Shown piece by piece: positions 1-6,784 of a stretch of DNA of 16,775 nt. Under the pieces are notes generated by a model. That model was not told the DNA's origin. It ran no database searches and saw nothing but the letters and a program-made list of their open reading frames with translations. Made by a program: the position numbers and the translations under genes. Numbering within the stretch: the first letter of the stretch is position 1; each line of letters opens with the position of its first letter. Origin of the DNA: CAZGDB01 sp964524705 (GTDB lineage Bacteria > Pseudomonadota > Gammaproteobacteria > Berkiellales > Berkiellaceae). The DNA is taken from contig CAZGDB010000030.1 of the NCBI GenBank assembly GCA_964524705.1, forward strand, positions 1 through 16,775, written 5' to 3'.

Positions 1-251
1 TTTGGGTCAGGGTTCTTCTTATAGTTGTTGAGTAATTGAGAAATTTCTGTTTTTTCCTCTGAACTGAGTTGAGCAGGGTGGTGTTTTTTTTGCATGCGGA
101 CTTCCTCCTGAAGTGATTGTTGCCGGGATTTCGGCGGTTTTGATGATACCGTAGAACCTGGGGGCCGTGCAAATGGATAGAGATGCGATGGGTAGTGTAC
201 GAGATGAGGGCCATTAAAGACTATAACCGGTGCCGGACTTCTATGATGCAT
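1..251 (-). CDS. Partial reading frame off the left edge: probable -1 frame continuation of the ABC exporter, or a separate small gene
   Basis: A frame open for 83 codons from ATG 251 to the window edge, overlapping the exporter 3' end (stop at 221-223) in the -1 register. After a few residues it reads PVIVFNGPHLVHYPSHLYPF, which resembles the strand that follows the H-loop in ABC nucleotide-binding domains; the exporter frame lacks exactly this part. A Pro/Ser/Lys-rich stretch follows, then a charged helical segment. There is no Shine-Dalgarno sequence before ATG 251. A strong one (AGGAGG, 104-109) lies 8 nt before an in-frame ATG at 95, giving the alternative of an independent gene 1-95 starting MQKKHHPAQLSSEEK. 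A second frame (ATG 214) is also open to the edge but looks like a shadow: basic, Asn/Thr/Arg-rich, no ribosome site. No family recognised for the tail. Confidence 0.4.
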   Translation of the reverse strand, partial: MHHRSPAPVIVFNGPHLVHYPSHLYPFARPPGSTVSSKPPKSRQQSLQEEVRMQKKHHPAQLSSEEKTEISQLLNNYKKNPDP

Positions 252-1573
252 GTTTTTTTACTTAATAGGTTAAGGGTATTAGAAAGCTGTTCGACATGAG
301 TCAGATCTAAATTAGCATCCCACTCATCTAGTAAAAAATAGCCGACGCTTAAATGTTGAATCTCAGAAAAGGCTTGTAAAACCTTTTCGCCTGCAGAATG
401 GCCTTGTTGGTGCAGTTGTGTAAAATACAAATCTACTGTACTGGGGAGTAAATACGCTCGCTCTTGCAGCCTTTCCTTGAGTAAGGCAAGTAACGTAGAT
501 TTACCACAACCATTTTTGCCACGAATACAAAAACGTCCTTGTGTGGGTAAATGTTCTAAAAAGTCTGCAATAGGTATAGGGGTGTCTGAACCGTGAGCTG
601 TAATTGTCATTTCTTCCATATGTAAACGCTCAATTAAAGCAGGCACACATTCTTGGTTGGCAATTTGGCAATAGTTTTTCCAGCGTAAATAGCTCGCTTG
701 GGTATAGATGATAGCAGAAAACAAATTATCTAAATTTTGGACTAATTGGAGTTGTCGAGGGAGCGTGGCAATCATGACGAGCCCTAAGCTATCTCCAATC
801 GTTAGGCGACTCATGTTGAAAACCACTACTAAACATAAGGGTAGTAATCCACAAAGTACAGCACCTGCTGCTGAGAGCTGCGTGATGAGCTGTCTTTTGC
901 TCACCGCATGCATAAAACGTGAACTTTCAGCATTAAATTCAGTCTGCCAAGCTTGTGTGTTATACGGATTATGAATGGTAAAAACTTGCCAGGCATGTTG
1001 TAAAAGGCTTAAAAAACGTGTCCGTGTTTTTTGCCAAGTTGCGGTAGTGGTAGTGAGTGGTTTTTTAACTAATTTTGCGCCTATCGCCATGAGGATAAAG
1101 GCTAATCCATACCCTAATGCAAATGTACTATCGATGACATAGGATAAAATACTTAAGGTGCAAACCACATTTAAAATGAGCGCTAGCAAGTCATAGACGC
1201 TATGAAACAGATCTTCAATGACCGGTAGCGATTCGTGGATCAGCATCTGTTCTTTGGATTGTCGAGAATTTTGGTCTATGCTGAGCGCAATTTTACCTAA
1301 AATGCGATTTAAGAATTGTTGAATCACCCGTTGAGAAGTGACCACCTTTGCTTTTTCTAACCAATAAAAAGAGAAAGTACTAGGCACGTACACTAGGATT
1401 AAAGACGCTATAAAAGCGCCTGCATACCACACCACTTGTTCAGAGCGCTGTGTCCAAGCCATTGCTAATTGTGCGATCCAATAGGTGGAAGAGGCTACAA
1501 TCAGTTGTTGTAAGAGTAAGGTGACAACTGCTGCCCCAGCATAAGGGTTATAGAGTCTACTAACACTTAACAT
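221..1573 (-). CDS. Compact ABC exporter (membrane domain fused to ATPase) of the putative peptide operon
   Basis: 450 residues: an N-terminal membrane domain with hydrophobic segments at about 10-36, 48-70, 128-147, 150-168, 232-253 and 258-275, then a short nucleotide-binding domain. Walker A GKNGCGKST is at 352-360, a degenerate signature HSAGEKV at 392-398, Walker B with D-loop YFLLDEWDANLD at 412-423, and the H-loop His at 448. No C39 leader peptidase precedes the membrane domain, so any leader removal must happen elsewhere. At 450 residues it is about 100 shorter than usual half-size exporters; the ATPase ends two residues after the H-loop, where about 20-40 more are normal, and the -1 frame supplies a plausible continuation (see 1-251). 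The start ATG lies inside the 3' end of the HExxH gene (7-bp overlap), implying coupled translation. The likely job, inferred from context, is export of the modified peptide. Confidence 0.8.
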   Translation of the reverse strand: MLSVSRLYNPYAGAAVVTLLLQQLIVASSTYWIAQLAMAWTQRSEQVVWYAGAFIASLILVYVPSTFSFYWLEKAKVVTSQRVIQQFLNRILGKIALSIDQNSRQSKEQMLIHESLPVIEDLFHSVYDLLALILNVVCTLSILSYVIDSTFALGYGLAFILMAIGAKLVKKPLTTTTATWQKTRTRFLSLLQHAWQVFTIHNPYNTQAWQTEFNAESSRFMHAVSKRQLITQLSAAGAVLCGLLPLCLVVVFNMSRLTIGDSLGLVMIATLPRQLQLVQNLDNLFSAIIYTQASYLRWKNYCQIANQECVPALIERLHMEEMTITAHGSDTPIPIADFLEHLPTQGRFCIRGKNGCGKSTLLALLKERLQERAYLLPSTVDLYFTQLHQQGHSAGEKVLQAFSEIQHLSVGYFLLDEWDANLDLTHVEQLSNTLNLLSKKTCIIEVRHRL

Positions 1574-2412
1574 GGTACCTGCATTGTTTGGATGTTACGG
1601 CTAATGGTGGTCATCAAGTCCTGGGCATGAGGCGTAAGCAAGTTACGGGGCAGTGCAATAGCTTCTAAACTGTCTAGCGTATCTTGAATAGATTGTAATA
1701 GTGCAGGGGTCGGGGGATGTGCTCTGGGATTTTCAGGTTCACCTAAATATTGTGCCCGCATTTGTACAATTTCATAGGCGACCACAAGGCTATGGAAGGT
1801 TTTATCCAAAGGGCGTTTACATTTTAAAATACTAGAAATACAAAAATTATCCGGATTGGCAATATCTTCCATATGAGGGTGATGCCCAAAACGCAGCTCA
1901 TCTAAAAACATGAGTTGATGGGTGAATTCGTGTATTAAAAATTCTAGAAAATCTTGGCTGCTCCAGTTCGTTTTAGGGGAACACCAGATGGTGCCAACCG
2001 CACTAGAAACCGAACCACCACCATCAGAGTGTGAGCGTACATAAAAGAGTGTGCGTACTATTAATTTAAATAAATCTTTCCACATAGGTGGTAAAGTTGC
2101 CTGCTTAAAGGTGTTGTCAAAAAAAGTACTGACCTGTTGCATGGCCTCTACAGGCGTATTTTTTTCATAAGAAAAAACACGATCGCTTAAAGTAGAATCT
2201 TCTTCAAAAAATTGTGTCCAATGGCTGACCCATGTTGGCTCTATAATAAAATCAGCTTGATGATCTGAAATTGGAAAATCTAGCCAAACACCAGGTTGTA
2301 TTTTTTTTAAAAAGTTGGCATAGGCAATGTTTAAGTCCTGCTGGGTAGCCACAGGAGGTAGCAAAGCCAGCAGGTTTTTGAGAATAATTTCAGGTCCTAA
2401 TAGCGTATACAT
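1567..2412 (-). CDS. HExxH protein, likely alpha-ketoglutarate-dependent peptide beta-hydroxylase-type RiPP modification enzyme
   Basis: 281 residues with no signal peptide or membrane segment, so cytoplasmic. Motifs in order: a Gly/Ser-rich GGGSVSSAVGTIWCSP at 131-146, the metal motif HEFTH at 161-165, and RPLDKTFHSLVVAYE at 200-214. The spacing (Ser/Gly turn, HExxH, then Arg-Pro and a third His at 207 in a helix) is what I recall of the 'HEXXH motif putative peptide modification' family, shown for some members to be iron- and alpha-ketoglutarate-dependent peptide beta-hydroxylases rather than proteases. H161, H165 and H207 would bind metal and R200 the co-substrate (inference). Its ATG lies 3 nt after the precursor stop without a clear Shine-Dalgarno sequence, so translation probably depends on that of the peptide. 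A zinc metallopeptidase is the main alternative. Substrate and reaction are untested. Confidence 0.7.
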   Translation of the reverse strand: MYTLLGPEIILKNLLALLPPVATQQDLNIAYANFLKKIQPGVWLDFPISDHQADFIIEPTWVSHWTQFFEEDSTLSDRVFSYEKNTPVEAMQQVSTFFDNTFKQATLPPMWKDLFKLIVRTLFYVRSHSDGGGSVSSAVGTIWCSPKTNWSSQDFLEFLIHEFTHQLMFLDELRFGHHPHMEDIANPDNFCISSILKCKRPLDKTFHSLVVAYEIVQMRAQYLGEPENPRAHPPTPALLQSIQDTLDSLEAIALPRNLLTPHAQDLMTTISRNIQTMQVPC

Positions 2413-2415
2413 AAA

Positions 2416-2589
2416 TTAAAATACGTCGCCGCTTTGATCGTAGGCAATCATACGTCTATTTTGTTGGTTATGCCCACATCCTTTAGGATCACAGCTATCG
2501 CCATAAGAGGCTAAAGTTTGTTCTACCTGTAATGCAGCATGAATACGTTCTTGCGCGCTAGGTTGTAGGGTGTTGAGTAAATGGTCCAT
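2416..2589 (-). CDS. Putative RiPP precursor peptide (57 aa)
   Basis: Start chosen at ATG 2589 because AAGGA (tcctt at 2597-2601) sits 7 nt upstream; the frame is open to 2628 but that start has no ribosome site. The product begins with MDHLLNTLQPSAQERIHAAL, continues to about residue 28 as an amphipathic, charged, leader-like helix, then changes to a tail rich in Cys, Gly, Asn, Asp and Arg: YGDSCDPKGCGHNQQN, then RRMIAYDQSGDVF. Two cysteines (CDPKGC) and several Asp, Asn and His residues are possible modification sites. There is no Sec signal peptide. It is the first gene of a tight operon with the HExxH enzyme and the exporter, the usual order for a peptide substrate, its modifier and its transporter. 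I do not recognise the family; the precursor role rests on size, composition and context. Confidence 0.65.
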   Translation of the reverse strand: MDHLLNTLQPSAQERIHAALQVEQTLASYGDSCDPKGCGHNQQNRRMIAYDQSGDVF

Positions 2590-2631
2590 CTTAAGTTCCT
2601 TAACTGTAGTAGTACAACTAAAAACCACGCG

Positions 2632-2660
2632 AGCATAAAGGATTTTAAAGTGGCGTACAA
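2632..2660 (-). promoter_or_regulatory. Candidate sigma70-type promoter of the peptide operon
   Basis: On the minus strand TTGTAC (2660-2655) and TATGCT (2637-2632) are separated by 17 nt, about 43 nt before the precursor ATG. The matches to consensus are only 3/6 and 4/6, so this is a weak call supported mainly by spacing and position. Confidence 0.3.
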
Positions 2661-2682
2661 GAGGGGCGTAAGAGATAGAATA

Positions 2683-2704
2683 TACAAGATGACTAACTCT
2701 TGTA
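2683..2704 (-). terminator. Hairpin just after the DUF4143 ATPase stop, possible weak terminator
   Basis: Perfect 7-bp arms TACAAGA / TCTTGTA around an 8-nt loop begin 2 bp past the ATPase stop codon. The stem is AT-rich and no clear U-run follows on the minus strand, so it may terminate poorly, leave read-through into the peptide operon, or serve as a binding site. Confidence 0.25.
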
Positions 2705-2705
2705 G

Positions 2706-3935
2706 TTATAAAATACCAATAGGCACTTGTAGAATTTTTTCAGTGACCCAAAAAATATGGTCACACTGATTAATCAGGAGCCCAAAAGGCAATTGGTTGT
2801 CCTCAATATATTTGGTCAGGGAAGCTAATTGTTTTAAGGGGACACTTTTGGCCATTTTTATTTCAATAGGAATATGGGAGGTGGCTGTTTTTACAATTAG
2901 GTCAACTTCTCCACCTTTAGCGGTACGATAGTAGTAGAAATCTGCAGGCCCTTGTGCATAAGCAGCTAGCCCTTTAATGATTTCCTCAATAATAAAACTT
3001 TCGAAAGAATGTCCAGAACGTGGGTGAGATAAGAGTTGTTCCATAGAGGTGATTTGCTGTAAATAGTGCCCCAATCCACTGTCTGTAATATAACCTTTAG
3101 GATGCTTAATGAGAGATTTTATTTTAGAGTGCGCATCCGCTGGAATATTGCGCCATAAAAATGTTTGTTCTGCGATTTGTAAATATTCACTAATAGATTT
3201 TTCTGTGACTTCGATCGCTCTGGCGAGATCTGCTTTGTTAAGAATGGTACCAGAGACTGCAGATAGGGTGCTTAAAAAGCGTTGATAGGCAATTTTATTT
3301 AATCTTGGGAAAAGATTAGAAATGTCCCGTGTAATATAAGTGCTATAATAGTTTAGCATCCAATCTCTGTGAAACTGCTCATTATGTGCCAGAAAAGGTT
3401 CTGGATACCCACCATAGAGCCATGCCTGACGCATTTGTGCGTTAGACAGCAACGGTTCTGCCAGTTGTAGTGTTTTTCGGGTATGGGATTCAAAAAAAAG
3501 GTTGTAAAAAGAACTTAAAGGTGTTTGGTATAACTCATTTGCTTTTAAGGTGCCGATAGGAATAATCCCGACTCTGCCGGCTAAAGAATCAGACAGATGT
3601 GCTGTGATTTCAGGGCTACTGGAACCGGTGAGTATAAAGCGTCCTTTTTGTGTACGATTGGCGTCAATCACGCCTCGCAATGTTTTAAAAAGTTGGGGAT
3701 AAACTTGCGCTTCATCAATAATTACATTCGTTGGGTATTGCTCAAAAAATAATTCTGTTTTATTAAAAATGAGTTCCAGATCTGCAGGGCGTTCTAGATC
3801 GAAATATTTCCAGTTGGGTCGTAAATGTTTTGCAAAACAGCTTTTACCCGCTTGGCGAGCCCCTATTAAGCAGAGTACAGGAAAGGTACGGCAGTAGCGC
3901 TCCGCTAAGGCGGTATAATTTCGATGTAGATACAT
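2706..3935 (-). CDS. DUF4143-type AAA ATPase with C-terminal nuclease-like domain
   Basis: 409 residues from ATG 3935, chosen because GGAGGG (3944-3949) lies 8 nt upstream; an earlier in-frame ATG at 3962 has no ribosome site and lies in the loop of a palindrome. Walker A GARQAGKS at 25-32, Walker B VIIDEA at 71-76, a sensor-like ILTGSSSPEI at 101-110, then LAGRVGIIPIG and GGYPEP, all typical of the family. The C-terminal part holds FESFIIEE, GEVDLIV (342-348) and IEIK (357-360), the acidic/Lys pattern of a PD-(D/E)xK-like fold common in DUF4143 proteins. Function in the family is poorly known; these genes are often mobile and multicopy. This copy looks intact, unlike the second copy at 13759. 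Confidence 0.85.
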   Translation of the reverse strand: MYLHRNYTALAERYCRTFPVLCLIGARQAGKSCFAKHLRPNWKYFDLERPADLELIFNKTELFFEQYPTNVIIDEAQVYPQLFKTLRGVIDANRTQKGRFILTGSSSPEITAHLSDSLAGRVGIIPIGTLKANELYQTPLSSFYNLFFESHTRKTLQLAEPLLSNAQMRQAWLYGGYPEPFLAHNEQFHRDWMLNYYSTYITRDISNLFPRLNKIAYQRFLSTLSAVSGTILNKADLARAIEVTEKSISEYLQIAEQTFLWRNIPADAHSKIKSLIKHPKGYITDSGLGHYLQQITSMEQLLSHPRSGHSFESFIIEEIIKGLAAYAQGPADFYYYRTAKGGEVDLIVKTATSHIPIEIKMAKSVPLKQLASLTKYIEDNQLPFGLLINQCDHIFWVTEKILQVPIGIL

Positions 3936-3943
3936 ACAATAAT

Positions 3944-3982
3944 CCCTCCAATTACTATACATAGCATATAGAATATGGAGGG
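3944..3982 (-). repeat. 39-bp near-palindrome covering the ATPase ribosome binding site (copy 1)
   Basis: Arms of 16 nt (3944-3959 and 3967-3982) pair at 13 of 16 positions around the 7-nt loop catagca. The outer CCCTCC/GGAGGG arms include the Shine-Dalgarno sequence of the ATPase at 3944-3949. In the minus-strand transcript the upstream CCCUCC would pair with it, which would hide the ribosome site; as DNA the same dyad could be an operator. Confidence 0.65.
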
Positions 3983-4005
3983 AAAAAGCAAATAATGGGT
4001 CTTAG

Positions 4006-4044
4006 TCCTCTATTTACTATACGTAGCATATAGAAAATGGAGGA
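4006..4044 (-). repeat. 39-bp near-palindrome (copy 2)
   Basis: Second copy of the element at 3944-3982: 16-nt arms pairing at 14 of 16 positions around the 7-nt loop cgtagca. The 30-nt cores at 3951-3980 and 4012-4041 agree at 27 positions. The two dyad centres are 62 bp apart, near six helical turns. Confidence 0.65.
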
Positions 4045-4070
4045 GTAATGAAGCCGCATTAGTTCATTAC
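4045..4070. repeat. Inverted repeat, 8-bp arms
   Basis: GTAATGAA (4045-4052) and TTCATTAC (4063-4070) are perfect complements around a 10-nt loop, directly beside copy 2 of the palindrome. Function unknown; it may be part of the same control region. Confidence 0.4.
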
Positions 4071-4295
4071 ATCATGCTTGTGATGCCGGTTATGGTGTGG
4101 AGTACAGTCTTGCAGTAGATTTGTAATGGAGACTCTTTTGGTAAGCCTGTCTATCAAGTGACCTAGTGTCGAGTTTATTAAACACAAGCGTTAGTCTACG
4201 GTTAACTGCATACTAGTGTCTAGTGTGCTGGATCATGGACCATAGGGTTACAATACTTAAGCTTTTGGATACACTAAAAAAAGAGGTCACTGCAA

Positions 4296-4955
4296 TTGCT
4301 AAGGATGGCAATGCTCAAAACGCAGCAAGCTGCCTTACTTGCTTTTTATGAGGTTGTCGATCGGTATCGCTGTGATACAGCTAAGCCCTTGATGAAAGGG
4401 TTGTCTGGTTTTTTAAATATGATTACACCTATACAATCCCCAGCGTGTACACCAGGGGCAGTACATCATGCTTGGGAACAATTACCTGAAGTAGCCAAAA
4501 AACAATTTAAAGAAGCGTATGCGACGTATTGCATGCAAGTAGGGCCTGCTACGCCCCATCAACGTCCCGGTATCACGCATGGTGGCCGCAGATCTACCCC
4601 TAAAGTGAAACGCACCTCAGATCAAAGTTGGCAGCTCTCCTCATTGTGTGTTGGATTGGTTGTCTATGTGATTGGAGAAATGCTCGTAAAAGCCATTATG
4701 CTTTTAAGTCCTACCATGTTAGTCATTTTTTTAACGATGGCTCTGGTGTGTGGAGTGACACAATATTGGTCAACAATACGTCAGTTGTGGCACCCCCCTG
4801 ATCCGAGCAGAGCAAAGGAGTCGAAGCAGATACCGTCAGGAGGATATCGGCTGGGAAGAGCGCCGCCTGCTCATTTAGTGGATACTAAACAGGATCATAC
4901 TTTAAGGGCTCAAGTCACGGTGTCGAAGCAAGATAGGGTGGTTCCTGAGCTTTAG
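4296..4955 (+). CDS. Unrecognised protein with two adjacent C-half membrane segments
   Basis: 219 residues from TTG 4296, with GAGG 9 nt upstream. ATG 4311 is a good alternative, with AAGGA (4301-4305) 5 nt before it, and would shorten the product by five residues. The N-terminal half is soluble and mixed helical, residues 84-110 are Pro/Arg/Thr-rich, two hydrophobic stretches lie at about 112-134 and 136-156 with a short turn, and a basic, polar tail follows. No known motif seen. The last 54 bp overlap the 3' end of rapZ on the opposite strand, so the tail sequence is constrained by rapZ and may be an extension gained by loss of an earlier stop. A membrane-anchored accessory or secreted effector-like protein are both possible; there is no evidence to choose. 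Confidence 0.55.
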   Translation: MLRMAMLKTQQAALLAFYEVVDRYRCDTAKPLMKGLSGFLNMITPIQSPACTPGAVHHAWEQLPEVAKKQFKEAYATYCMQVGPATPHQRPGITHGGRRSTPKVKRTSDQSWQLSSLCVGLVVYVIGEMLVKAIMLLSPTMLVIFLTMALVCGVTQYWSTIRQLWHPPDPSRAKESKQIPSGGYRLGRAPPAHLVDTKQDHTLRAQVTVSKQDRVVPEL

Positions 4956-5750
4956 TCGCGCACCAATGGTTTCTGCAATATATACAGAACGGTGTTGTCC
5001 TCCCGTACAGCCAATCGCAACTGTTAAATAACTACGGTTATCTGCTTCAAAGTGGGGGATCCAATTCTCTAAAAATCCCACAATATGATTTGTCATCGCA
5101 ATGACCAAGGGCTCTTTTTCTAAAAAAGTAATGACGGCTTTGTCTTTGCCACTTTGATGACGTAGGGGAGTTGACCAATAAGGGTTGGGTAGACAACGTA
5201 CATCAAACACAAAATCTGCTTCTGTGGGTAATCCATGCTTAAAACCAAAAGAACTGAGTAACAAGCTTAAAGGAGAGCTTGTTTGAATATTAATACGTTT
5301 TTGTAACCATTCTGCAAGTTGATGCTTATTCAGCTCGCTGGTATCTAAACAATATTGTGCATTATTGGCTAAGGGGGCGAGTAATTGTTTTTCTTGTTGG
5401 ATTGCTTCTTTTAAGGTGCTGGTTGCATTACTTAAGGGGTGGCGCCGTCTGGTTTCACTAAAACGTTTGAGTAATACCTCATCTTGCGCATCTAAATAAA
5501 CAATTTGAAGCGCATAAGGGCTGTTATTGAGCCATTGATGCAATTGTTCATGAGATTCTGCATCTTGAGGTAAATTACGAGCATCAAGACTCACCGCTAT
5601 CTTGTCTTGTTCTGCAGAGAGATTTTTTAATAAATCAGGTAATAATTTAAAGGGGATATTATCTACACAATAAAACCCAAGATCTGCCAAGACCTGAATG
5701 GCGATGGTCTTGCCAGATCCTGAACGTCCACTAACAATAATGCATTGCAT
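4902..5750 (-). CDS. rapZ: RapZ-family nucleotide-binding protein / RNase adaptor
   Basis: 282 residues, the family's usual length. The N-terminal P-loop domain has Walker A GRSGSGKT at 8-15 followed by FYCVDNIP; the C-terminal domain carries SFGFKHGLP, DVRCLPNP and IGCTGGQHRSVY, all family hallmarks. In E. coli RapZ hands the sRNA GlmZ to RNase E and so controls glucosamine-6-phosphate synthesis; elsewhere the role is less clear. The ATG follows the hpf stop by 3 nt with no good ribosome site, so translation is probably coupled. It is the last gene of the kdsD operon. In most gammaproteobacteria ptsN lies between hpf and rapZ; here it is absent. Confidence 0.95.
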   Translation of the reverse strand: MQCIIVSGRSGSGKTIAIQVLADLGFYCVDNIPFKLLPDLLKNLSAEQDKIAVSLDARNLPQDAESHEQLHQWLNNSPYALQIVYLDAQDEVLLKRFSETRRRHPLSNATSTLKEAIQQEKQLLAPLANNAQYCLDTSELNKHQLAEWLQKRINIQTSSPLSLLLSSFGFKHGLPTEADFVFDVRCLPNPYWSTPLRHQSGKDKAVITFLEKEPLVIAMTNHIVGFLENWIPHFEADNRSYLTVAIGCTGGQHRSVYIAETIGARLKLRNHPILLRHRDLSP

Positions 5751-5753
5751 TTT

Positions 5754-6038
5754 TTAATCTTTCAGCATGTCTTTATGATGTTTAATTTGAGCTTTTAGTT
5801 TGTTCTCTAGCATATCTATGGCGGCATATAAATCTTTATGGTCGGCTACAGCATGCAATACACCTTGTGCTAAATGTACGGTTCCTTCAGCAATTTGATG
5901 AATTTTTTCCACTTTGAGAACGACTTTTACAGAAGTAATGTTATCAAAGAGACTGGAGAGTTTAGTCATCTTTTCAGTGACATATGCGCGAATCGTATCT
6001 GTGATCTCAAGATGTTGACCTGAAATTTGTATTTGCAT
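5754..6038 (-). CDS. hpf: Short ribosome hibernation promoting factor
   Basis: 94 residues, the size of short HPF/YfiA proteins, with the S30AE fold pattern: MQIQISGQHLEITDTIRAYV at the start, the KVEKIHQIAEGTVH strand region and the basic helix DMLENKLKAQIKHHKDML at the end. It binds the 30S decoding area and promotes inactive 100S dimers in slow growth. A clear AAGGAG lies 6 nt before the ATG. In E. coli this gene follows rpoN; here lptB is directly upstream and no rpoN is present. Confidence 0.95.
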   Translation of the reverse strand: MQIQISGQHLEITDTIRAYVTEKMTKLSSLFDNITSVKVVLKVEKIHQIAEGTVHLAQGVLHAVADHKDLYAAIDMLENKLKAQIKHHKDMLKD

Positions 6039-6056
6039 GACCGGCTCCTTGGTTAT

Positions 6057-6773
6057 TTAATCTTTAGTATAGTCGAATTCTGTTCCTAAATAGACTTCTC
6101 TGACAGTAGGATTTTGGATTAAGGTCTGTTGATCTCCAGAGGCTAATACGCGACCTTGATGCAAAATATAAGCATGATGACATAAGGATAAGGTTTCACG
6201 GACTTGGTGATCTGTCATTAAGATACCCATGTTGTGTTTCTTAACTAAGTACCTTAAACATTGGATAATATCTTGAATCGCAATAGGATCTACGCCTGCA
6301 AATGGTTCATCTAATAAAAGATATTTGCACTGTTTAGCAACCGCACGTGCGATTTCCGTACGACGGCGTTCTCCACCAGAGAGTTTGATACCTAAAGTGT
6401 CACGAATATGCGTGAGCTGAAATTCTTCTAATAAAGCCTCACAACGTTGTTGGCGTTCTAGCTTTGGTAGTGCAGGAGAAAGTTCTAGCACTGCTAAAAT
6501 ATTTTCTTCCACGGTGAGTTTACGAAACACGGAAGATTCTTGTGGGAGGTAACGTAAGCCCTGTCGTGCCCTAATATGCAAAGGACTGTAGGTGATATCG
6601 ATGCCTTCTAATGTGATACTGCCTTGTTCTGGAAACAATAAACCGCAGACCATCGAAAAACACGTGGTTTTACCGGCACCATTGGGGCCTAATAATCCGA
6701 CAATTTGTCCAGGTGCAACTGTAAGGTTCACATTCTGAACGATATTTTTAGACAGATGCTCAATTTTTAACAT
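6057..6773 (-). CDS. lptB: LPS export ATPase LptB
   Basis: 238 residues. Walker A GPNGAGKTT at 29-37, Q-loop region YLPQESSVFRKL, signature LSGGE at 131-135, Walker B LLLDEP at 152-157 with GVDP after it, and the H-loop in MTDHQVRETL. The PQE-SVFRKLTVEEN stretch and GGERRR are characteristic of LptB. It is the cytoplasmic ATPase that, with LptF and LptG (not in the window), extracts LPS from the inner membrane and passes it to LptC. It starts 11 nt after the stop of the LptC/LptA-like gene. Confidence 0.96.
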   Translation of the reverse strand: MLKIEHLSKNIVQNVNLTVAPGQIVGLLGPNGAGKTTCFSMVCGLLFPEQGSITLEGIDITYSPLHIRARQGLRYLPQESSVFRKLTVEENILAVLELSPALPKLERQQRCEALLEEFQLTHIRDTLGIKLSGGERRRTEIARAVAKQCKYLLLDEPFAGVDPIAIQDIIQCLRYLVKKHNMGILMTDHQVRETLSLCHHAYILHQGRVLASGDQQTLIQNPTVREVYLGTEFDYTKD

Positions 6774-6784
6774 AAGGCCTATGA

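Larger units (their letters stand above)
3983..4295. other. Divergent intergenic region between the ATPase and the two-TM protein
   Basis: No convincing gene. Besides palindrome copy 2 and the hairpin at 4045-4070, it holds three copies of CTAGTGT: one at 4163-4169 and a direct tandem pair at 4213-4226. A poor promoter-like pair TTACAA (4248-4253) and TACACT (4270-4275), 16 nt apart, points toward the gene at 4296. GAGG at 4283-4286 is the likely ribosome site for the TTG start. Confidence 0.4.

Noticed and set aside
1567..2412. Ordinary secreted zinc protease or toxin
   Set aside because: No signal peptide; the motif order and the neighbouring small peptide and exporter fit a peptide-modifying enzyme better, though protease activity cannot be excluded.
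2581..2769. Plus-strand ORF opposite the peptide gene and ATPase end
   Set aside because: Antisense to two better supported genes, no ribosome site, no protein-like features.
3936..3962. N-terminal extension of the DUF4143 ATPase to ATG 3962
   Set aside because: No Shine-Dalgarno before 3962, whereas GGAGGG precedes ATG 3935 at ideal spacing; the extension lies inside the palindrome.
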